DNA of 64,000 bases from Methyloversatilis discipulorum (GTDB taxonomy: Bacteria > Pseudomonadota > Gammaproteobacteria > Burkholderiales > Rhodocyclaceae), in contig NZ_ARVV01000001.1 of the NCBI RefSeq assembly GCF_000385375.1, forward strand, positions 2,728,001 to 2,792,000. Direction: 5' to 3'. A program made the translations under genes and the position numbers. Positions 57,986-64,000 of this stretch are shown here, piece after piece. Under the pieces are notes generated by a model. It was not told the origin of the DNA. It was given only the letters and a program-made list of their open reading frames with translations, and did no database searches. Every line of letters begins with the position of its first letter. The first letter of the stretch is position 1.

Positions 57986-59908
57986 TCACGAACTCTTGCG
58001 CACGCGCAGGTACCACTCGCACAGCAGGCGCACCTGCTTGGGCGTGTAGCCCTTGCCGACCATGCGATTGACGAAGTCCTCGTGCTTCTTGGCATCGTCG
58101 GCGCTGGCCTTGGCGTTGAAGCTGATCACCGGCAGCAGTTCTTCGGTGTTGGAGAACATCTTCTTCTCGATCACCGTGCGCAGCTTTTCGTAACTGGTCC
58201 ACACCGGGTTCTTGCCGGCGTTGTTGGCGCGCGCTCGCAGCACGAAGTTCACGATCTCGTTGCGGAAATCCTTCGGGTTCGAAATGCCGGCCGGCTTCTC
58301 GATCTTTTCCAGTTCGGCATTCAGCGAGGCGCGGTCGAACACTTCGCCGGTGTCGGTATCGCGGTACTCCTGGTCCTGTATCCAGTAGTCGGCGTAGGTG
58401 ACGTAGCGGTCGAAAATGTTCTGGCCGTATTCGCTGTAGCTTTCGAGATAGGCCGTCTGGATTTCCTTGCCGATGAATTCGGCGTAGCGCGGCGACAGGT
58501 GTTCCTTGATGCAGGCGATGTACTTCTGCTCGACGTCCTGCGGGAACTGTTCGCGCTCGATCTGCTGTTCGAGCACGTACATCAGGTGCACCGGGTTGGC
58601 CGCCACCTCGGTCGAATCGAAGTTGAACACCTTGGACAGGATCTTGAACGCGAAGCGGGTGGAGATGCCGCTCATGCCTTCGTCGACGCCGGCGTAGTCG
58701 CGGTATTCCTGGTAGCTCTTGGCGCGCGGATCAGTGTCCTTCAGGTTCTCGCCGTCATACACCTGCATCTTCGAATAGAGGCTGGAGTTCTCCGGCTCCT
58801 TCAGCCGGGTCAGCACGGCGAACTGCGCCATCATCTTCAGCGTGCCCGGGGCGCACACGGCCTCGGCCAGCGACGAGCCGCGCAGCAGCTTCTCGTAGAT
58901 CTTCACTTCCTCGGACACGCGCAGGCAATACGGCACCTTGACGATGTAGATACGGTCGAGGAAAGCTTCGTTGTTCTTGTTGTTGCGGAAGGCTTTCCAC
59001 TCGCTCTCGTTCGAGTGCGCCAGCACCACGCCGTCGAACGGAATCGCGCCGAAACCTTCGGTCCCCTTGAAGTTGCCTTCCTGGGTTGCGGTCAGCAGCG
59101 GGTGCAGCACCTTGATCGGCGCCTTGAACATTTCGACGAATTCGAGCAGGCCCTGGTTGGCCAGGCACAGACCGCCGGAGAAGCTGTAGGCATCCGGATC
59201 GTCCTGCGCATAGGTTTCGAGCTTGCGGATGTCGACCTTGCCGACCAGCGATGAAATGTCCTGGTTGTTCTCGTCGCCCGGTTCGGTCTTGGCGATGCCC
59301 ACCTGCTTCAGCACGCTGGGGTAGCGCTTGACCACGCGGAACTTGCGGATGTCGCCGCCGAATTCCTCCAGCCGCTTGACCGCCCACGGGCTCAGGATGC
59401 GGTTGAGGTAACGGCTCGGGATGCCGTATTCCTTCTCCAGGATGGCGCCGTCCTCGGTCGGGTCGAACAGGCCCAGCGGCGATTCATTCACCGGCGAACC
59501 CTTGATCGCGTAGAAGGGCACTTCCTGCATCAGCGCCTTCAGCCGCTCGGCGATCGACGACTTGCCGCCACCGACCGGACCCAGCAGGTAGAGGATCTGC
59601 TTCTTCTCTTCCAGGCCCTGTGCGGCGTGACGGAAGTAGCTCACCACCTGCTCGATCGCATCCTCCATGCCGTAGAACTCGGCAAAGGCCGGATAGATCT
59701 TGATCACCTTGTTGGCGAAGATGCGCGACAGCCGCGGGTCGTTGCGGGTGTCCACCGTCTGCGGTTCACCGATCGCCTTCAACATGCGTTCGGCCGCGCT
59801 CGCGTAGGCCATCGGATCGCGCTTGCACTCCGCGAGGTACTCCTCCAGCGAAAGTTCCTCTTCGCGGGTGCGCTCGAAACGCGCGGCGAAATGACTGACG
59901 ATGTCCAT
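57986..59908 (-). CDS. prkA: PrkA/YeaG serine protein kinase
   Basis: A 640-aa protein with an N-terminal AAA-like domain (Walker A GPVGGGKSSIAERL near residue 95) and a C-terminal PrkA kinase domain (PLLTATQEGNFKGTEGFGAIPFDG, ILAHSNESEW-type segments). It heads the prkA-yeaH-spoVR group, linked in enterobacteria to nitrogen starvation and stationary phase. The start MDIVSHFAARFERTREE follows GGAG by 8 nt; a reading 13 residues longer (MPVLKVNGD) is possible but has no ribosome site. Confidence 0.95.
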   Translation of the reverse strand: MDIVSHFAARFERTREEELSLEEYLAECKRDPMAYASAAERMLKAIGEPQTVDTRNDPRLSRIFANKVIKIYPAFAEFYGMEDAIEQVVSYFRHAAQGLEEKKQILYLLGPVGGGKSSIAERLKALMQEVPFYAIKGSPVNESPLGLFDPTEDGAILEKEYGIPSRYLNRILSPWAVKRLEEFGGDIRKFRVVKRYPSVLKQVGIAKTEPGDENNQDISSLVGKVDIRKLETYAQDDPDAYSFSGGLCLANQGLLEFVEMFKAPIKVLHPLLTATQEGNFKGTEGFGAIPFDGVVLAHSNESEWKAFRNNKNNEAFLDRIYIVKVPYCLRVSEEVKIYEKLLRGSSLAEAVCAPGTLKMMAQFAVLTRLKEPENSSLYSKMQVYDGENLKDTDPRAKSYQEYRDYAGVDEGMSGISTRFAFKILSKVFNFDSTEVAANPVHLMYVLEQQIEREQFPQDVEQKYIACIKEHLSPRYAEFIGKEIQTAYLESYSEYGQNIFDRYVTYADYWIQDQEYRDTDTGEVFDRASLNAELEKIEKPAGISNPKDFRNEIVNFVLRARANNAGKNPVWTSYEKLRTVIEKKMFSNTEELLPVISFNAKASADDAKKHEDFVNRMVGKGYTPKQVRLLCEWYLRVRKSS

Positions 59909-60463
59909 GCTGATCTCCAAGTCTCCGTTGACCTTCAAAACAGGCAATCCGGAAGCCCGCGGCCTGCGCGTACCTTCCGCACCACCACATGTTCAGCTTG
60001 GTTCACTCTCGGCCTCGATGAAAGCTCGATAAGCACCGCGTTCACCATCCTGCTCCGAAGCATGGACGCTGTGTCGAGTCGTGCGACACAAGATGCGTAC
60101 ATGCAACACTTGTTGTCGAGTCGATACCCCCTGCAACGCGAAGTTCCCGCCTGCTCACGCTTGTTCACGTGCGTGCCCGGCAGTCCGTTGACCGGTCCTC
60201 AGCAAGTTGTGGTCCAGGCTCGCCGTGCGCAGACCGCACGGTATCCATCGTCATCGCAATGTTCCGCTCAAGGGCACGGCTGGCGCGGGCGCCGCGAACG
60301 CGGTGGACGGAAGGCCTCGCAGTCGCGCGCACCACGCCGGTGCACGATCACCCTGTCGCACCGCTGGCGCGCCCGGTGCCGATCCCGCTTCGGGGCGACA
60401 ACCGGTCATCGTCGACGCCGACCTGCGCCGCGCCCGACGCGGGAGATCGACAGCCGACACATA
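59909..60463. other. 555-bp non-coding region upstream of prkA and dnaE2
   Basis: No convincing gene is visible. It contains a 10-bp direct repeat, TGTCGAGTCG, at 60072 and 60114 (42 bp apart). It also has a GTGTCG-N7-CGACAC dyad at 60071-60089 that overlaps the first repeat. These could be operator sites or a starvation promoter for prkA. Nothing else specific was seen. Confidence 0.5.
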
Positions 60464-60479
60464 CTGTATGAAAATACAG
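60464..60479 (+). promoter_or_regulatory. LexA box upstream of dnaE2
   Basis: CTGTATGAAAATACAG fits the CTG-N10-CAG SOS box, with the outer TA...TA context also matching. It ends 8 bp before the dnaE2 ATG. Confidence 0.88.
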
Positions 60480-60487
60480 TACACATC

Positions 60488-63400
60488 ATGTCGACGCCCT
60501 ACGCCGAACTTCACTGCCTGAGCCACTTCAGTTTCCAGCGCGGCGCCTCGTCGCCGGAGGAACTGGCCGAGCGCGCCGCCGCGCTCGGCTATGCGGCACT
60601 GGCCATCACCGACGAATGCTCGCTGGCCGGCGTCGTGCGCGCACACGTGGCGCTGCGCGCCCTGCCCGACCCTAAACCGGCGCTGATCATCGGCAGCGAA
60701 ATCCGCCTGGCCGACGGACCCAAGCTGGTGCTGCTGGCCTGCAACCGCAACGGTTACGGCAATCTGGCCGAACTGATCACGCGCGGCCGCATGGCGGCTG
60801 ACAAGGGCCGCTATCACCTGACACTGGCCGACCTCGACGCCGGCCTGGCCGACTGCATCGCGCTGCTGGCGCCGAGCGACGACGACATCGCCGACGCCGC
60901 CACGCTTATTGCGCACGGCTGCTGGCTCAGATCGCGTTTCGGCGAACGCGCCTGGCTGGCGGTGGAACTGCATCTCGGGAGCGACGACTGCGCCAAGCTG
61001 GCGGCCCTGCAGGCGGCGGCCGACGCCAGCGGCCTGCCGCTGTGTGCCGCTGGCGACGTGCACATGCATGTGCGCCAGCGGCGTCGGCTGCAGGACACGC
61101 TGACCGCCATCCGTCTGCACTGCACGCTGCCCGAATGCGGCGAACGGCTGTTTCCGAACGGCGAGCGCCACCTGCGCCTGCCGCACCGGCTGGCGCAGAT
61201 CCATCCGGCCGAACAGCTGGCCGCGAGCGTGCACATCGCCGCGCAGTGCAGCTTCTCGCTCGACGAACTGCGCTACGAGTACCCGGAAGAGATCGTGCCG
61301 GCCGGCCATACGCCGGCGTCCTGGCTGCGGCATCTGGCCGAACGCGGCTACGTCGATCGCTGCGCGCAGATCCGGCGCGTGGTCAGGCTGGACGACGCCA
61401 CCTTCCAGCTGAAGGCAGACAAGCTGCGCCGGCAGATCGAGGACGAACTGGCACTGATCGCCGAGCTTGAGTACGAACCCTACTTCCTGACCGTGCACGA
61501 CATCGTGGCCTGGGCACGCAGCCGCGGCATCCTCTGCCAGGGCCGCGGCTCGGCCGCCAATTCGGCCGTGTGCTACTGCATCGGCGTAACCGAAGTCGAT
61601 CCGTGGCGCGCCAACATGCTGTTCGGCCGCTTCATTTCGCGCGAGCGCAACGAGGCGCCGGACATCGACGTCGATTTCGAGCACGAGCGGCGCGAGGAAG
61701 TGATCCAGTACATCTACGGCAAGTACGGCCGCGACCGCGCCGCACTGGCCGCCAGCCTGACCTGCTACCGGCCACGCTCGGCGCTGCGCGACGTCGGCCG
61801 CGCACTCGGCTTCAGCGACGACGCGCTCGACCGCCTGACGCGCGGCCACATGTGGTGGGACGGCAAGCAGGTGCGCGAGGACCGCATGGCCGAAGCCGGT
61901 TTCAGCCCCGCCTCGCCGCACGTACGCCGGCTGATGGAACTGGCGAACGAACTGATAGGCGCGCCGCGTCACCTGTCGCAGCACGTCGGCGGCTTCGTCA
62001 TCGCGCGCGGCCGGCTGTCGCGCCTGGTGCCGATAGAGAACGCCCGGATGCCCGATCGCTGCGTCATCCAGTGGGACAAGGACGACCTCGAAGCGGTCGG
62101 TCTGATGAAAGTCGATGTGCTGGCGCTCGGCATGCTGACCGCGATACGCAAGACCCTGCAGTCGCTGGCGGCCTACGCCGACACTCACCCCGCGTCACCG
62201 GCGACAGGACCGGGACCGATACCCCGCAGCGTCGCCGACATTCCGCCCGAAGACCCGGCGACCTACGACATGCTGTGCCGCGGCGAATCGACCGGCGTGT
62301 TCCAGGTCGAATCGCGGGCACAGATGAACATGCTGCCGCGGCTGCGGCCGCGCCGTTACTACGACCTGGTCATCCAGGTCGCCATCGTGCGCCCGGGGCC
62401 GATACAGGGCGGCATGGTCCATCCCTACCTCGCCCGCCGCCACCTGCCGCCGGAACGGATCGACTACCCGTCGGACGAACTGCGCCCGGTACTCGAACGC
62501 ACGCTGGGCGTGCCCATCTTCCAGGAACAGGTGATGCAGCTGGCCGTCGTCGCGGCCGGTTTCACGCCGGGCGAAGCCGACCAGATGCGCCGCTCGATGG
62601 CCGCCTGGCGACAGCGCGGCACGATGGAAAAATTCCAGCACAAGCTGACCGCCGGCCTGCTGAACAAGGGCTACACGCCGGAATTCGCCGAACAGATCTA
62701 CCGCCAGATCGAAGGCTTTTCCGGCTACGGCTTTCCGGAGTCGCACGCCGCCAGCTTCGCGCTGCTCGTCTACACCTCGTCCTGGCTCAAGTGTCATCAC
62801 CCGGCCGCCTTCCTGTGCGGCCTGCTGAACAGCCAGCCCATGGGCTTCTACGCGCCGGCCCAGCTGATCGCCGACGCACGCGCGCACGGCGTCGACGTAC
62901 ATCCGGCCGACGTGACGGTGAGTGGCTGGGACTGCGTGCTCGAACGCCCGTCGTCGCCTGCATCCGGGCCTGCCGTGCGACTGGGCCTGCGCATGATCAA
63001 GGGCGTGTCGCAGGACGCCATGCAAAGCCTGATCGCCGCCCGCGCAAAGGCGCCGTTCACGCATGTCGACGACCTCGCCCGCCGCGCCCGGCTGGACCGG
63101 CAGCAGTTGCGCTGTCTCGCTGCCGGCGGCGCGCTGCAGCAGCTCGCCGGCAACCGCCACCAGGCGCACTGGCAGGCGGCGGTGCGGCGCCCGGACGCAC
63201 TGCTGGGCGACGCGCCGGTAAACGAAACGCCGCTCGCGCTGGCAGCACCGCACGAAGGCGAGGACATCGTCGCCGACTACGCCAGCCTCGGTTTCACGCT
63301 GGGTCGTCATCCGCTGGCGCTGCTGCGCGGCGAACTGACTGCGCAGCGCTTCATCACCGCCGCCGAACTGCGCCGCCTGCCCGACCGCGCACTCGCCCGC

Positions 63401-63670
63401 GCCGCCGGCATCGTCACCTGTCGCCAGCGCCCCGGCACGGCCAGCGGCGTCATGTTCGTCACGGTGGAAGACGAAACCGGGCTGGCCAACGTGATCGTGC
63501 ACAAGGACGTGCAGGAGAAGCAGCGGCACGAAGTGCTGGGCGCCACGCTGCTCGGCATCTACGGCCAGGTGTCGCGCGAGGGCGAGGTGATCCATCTGAT
63601 CGCCCGCCGTCTGGTCGACCGCTCGGCGCTGCTCGGAGCGCTGACGCCGCGCAGTCGGGATTTCCACTAG
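60488..63670 (+). CDS. dnaE2: Error-prone DNA polymerase DnaE2 (ImuC)
   Basis: A 1060-aa C-family polymerase starting MSTPYAELHCLSHFSFQRGAS, the PHP-domain start of DnaE2 rather than DnaE1. The central polymerase part has GRGSAANSAVCYCIGVTEVDP and PDIDVDFEHERREEVIQYI with the catalytic aspartates. The C-terminal OB fold includes FVTVEDETGLANVIV. It takes part in SOS mutagenesis, normally with ImuA and ImuB; those genes are not adjacent. No ribosome site lies before the ATG, because the LexA box ends 8 bp upstream. Confidence 0.95.
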   Translation: MSTPYAELHCLSHFSFQRGASSPEELAERAAALGYAALAITDECSLAGVVRAHVALRALPDPKPALIIGSEIRLADGPKLVLLACNRNGYGNLAELITRGRMAADKGRYHLTLADLDAGLADCIALLAPSDDDIADAATLIAHGCWLRSRFGERAWLAVELHLGSDDCAKLAALQAAADASGLPLCAAGDVHMHVRQRRRLQDTLTAIRLHCTLPECGERLFPNGERHLRLPHRLAQIHPAEQLAASVHIAAQCSFSLDELRYEYPEEIVPAGHTPASWLRHLAERGYVDRCAQIRRVVRLDDATFQLKADKLRRQIEDELALIAELEYEPYFLTVHDIVAWARSRGILCQGRGSAANSAVCYCIGVTEVDPWRANMLFGRFISRERNEAPDIDVDFEHERREEVIQYIYGKYGRDRAALAASLTCYRPRSALRDVGRALGFSDDALDRLTRGHMWWDGKQVREDRMAEAGFSPASPHVRRLMELANELIGAPRHLSQHVGGFVIARGRLSRLVPIENARMPDRCVIQWDKDDLEAVGLMKVDVLALGMLTAIRKTLQSLAAYADTHPASPATGPGPIPRSVADIPPEDPATYDMLCRGESTGVFQVESRAQMNMLPRLRPRRYYDLVIQVAIVRPGPIQGGMVHPYLARRHLPPERIDYPSDELRPVLERTLGVPIFQEQVMQLAVVAAGFTPGEADQMRRSMAAWRQRGTMEKFQHKLTAGLLNKGYTPEFAEQIYRQIEGFSGYGFPESHAASFALLVYTSSWLKCHHPAAFLCGLLNSQPMGFYAPAQLIADARAHGVDVHPADVTVSGWDCVLERPSSPASGPAVRLGLRMIKGVSQDAMQSLIAARAKAPFTHVDDLARRARLDRQQLRCLAAGGALQQLAGNRHQAHWQAAVRRPDALLGDAPVNETPLALAAPHEGEDIVADYASLGFTLGRHPLALLRGELTAQRFITAAELRRLPDRALARAAGIVTCRQRPGTASGVMFVTVEDETGLANVIVHKDVQEKQRHEVLGATLLGIYGQVSREGEVIHLIARRLVDRSALLGALTPRSRDFH

Positions 63671-63713
63671 AAAGCGACTACAGTCCCGCCTTTGACCACC
63701 GTTCCCGCACGCC

Positions 63714-64000
63714 ATGACGCCCGGCCAGCCCGCCCCCGATTTCGATGCCATCGACCAGCACGGCCAGCGACATCGTCTGGCTGACTACCACGGCCGCTGG
63801 CTGGCGCTGTACTTCTATCCGCGCGACGACACGCCGGGCTGCACGAAACAGGCCTGCTCCATCCGCGACGGTCGCGCCGCCCTCGCCGCCCGCGGGCTCA
63901 CCGTGCTCGGCGTGTCGGCACAGGGCAGCGCGGCGCACCGCGCCTTCACCGACAAGTTCGCTCTCGATTTCCCGCTGCTGGTCGATGAGGGCCAGCACAT
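63714..64000 (+). CDS. bcp: Bcp-type peroxiredoxin, N-terminal part (cut by window edge)
   Basis: 95 codons of a thioredoxin-fold peroxiredoxin are visible, starting MTPGQPAPDFDAIDQHG. The peroxidatic Cys43 in TPGCTKQACS is followed by Cys48, the paired cysteines of atypical 2-Cys Bcp enzymes. It reduces peroxides with thioredoxin. The start follows dnaE2 by 43 bp on the same strand; no good ribosome site is seen. The remainder lies beyond position 64000. Confidence 0.9.
   Translation, partial: MTPGQPAPDFDAIDQHGQRHRLADYHGRWLALYFYPRDDTPGCTKQACSIRDGRAALAARGLTVLGVSAQGSAAHRAFTDKFALDFPLLVDEGQH

Noticed and set aside
59935..60168. 77-codon minus-strand frame upstream of prkA
   Set aside because: No ribosome site and an unusual Cys/Arg composition; more likely leader sequence.
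59627..60487. In-frame extension of dnaE2 by about 287 codons
   Set aside because: The upstream part overlaps prkA antisense and lacks polymerase motifs. MSTPYAELHC at 60488 is the family start and a LexA box lies just before it.

Overview
The window is a GC-rich, densely coded bacterial chromosome segment. A complete serine-cycle C1 assimilation cluster, an ISC operon in proteobacterial order, two PEP-CTERM proteins and betaproteobacterial families such as DUF2788 point to a methylotrophic betaproteobacterium. The best match I can offer is a Methyloversatilis-like Rhodocyclales member. That placement is inference; no 16S gene is present.

Layout. 1-9.06 kb: serine cycle, split into two divergent units. 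mtkA-mtkB-ppc run left (ppc is cut by the window edge) and glyA-sga-hprA-mtdA-fchA run right, ending in a strong terminator. The 259-bp divergent region carries a perfect T-N11-A LysR-type box. 9.1-11.6 kb: an orphan 88-aa protein, a gamma-carbonic anhydrase, a small membrane protein, a SIMPL-domain protein and an NlpC/P60 lipoprotein. 11.6-15.8 kb: pyrG-kdsA-eno-ftsB. 15.9-24.4 kb: trmJ, cysE and the isc operon iscR-(second cysteine desulfurase)-iscS-iscU-iscA-hscB-hscA-fdx-iscX, with tandem IscR-like operators overlapping the cysE stop codon. 24.4-30 kb: suhB, a chemoreceptor with a sigma-28-like promoter, mutS and a small membrane protein.

30-39 kb: a PhoD phosphatase behind a PHO box and divergent from a PEP-CTERM gene, an M61 peptidase, a BON lipoprotein, a beta-carbonic anhydrase, and a PhoX-family gene followed by a second PEP-CTERM gene. 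39-43.6 kb: a P-type ATPase of uncertain substrate, a protein resembling eukaryotic-type arginine methyltransferases (PRMTs), and DUF2788 and DUF2189 membrane proteins. 43.8-47 kb: molybdate uptake modABC and a short ModE; modB is interrupted by an in-frame amber codon. 47-55 kb: copper homeostasis, with cueR-copA divergent from copZ through two mirrored CueR-type promoters, then a DUF411 protein, a multicopper oxidase, a TolC-like lipoprotein and two metal-ligand-rich small proteins. 55-60 kb: prkA-yeaH-spoVR stress-kinase operon. 60.5-64 kb: LexA-box-controlled dnaE2 and the start of a Bcp peroxiredoxin.

Two kinds of dispersed intergenic repeat are visible. One is a betaproteobacterial hairpin element inside the mtk and isc operons. 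The other is a BIME/REP-like palindromic family at 32.6, 47.0 (tandem) and 50.5 kb. No tRNA, rRNA, CRISPR array, insertion sequence or prophage was recognised.
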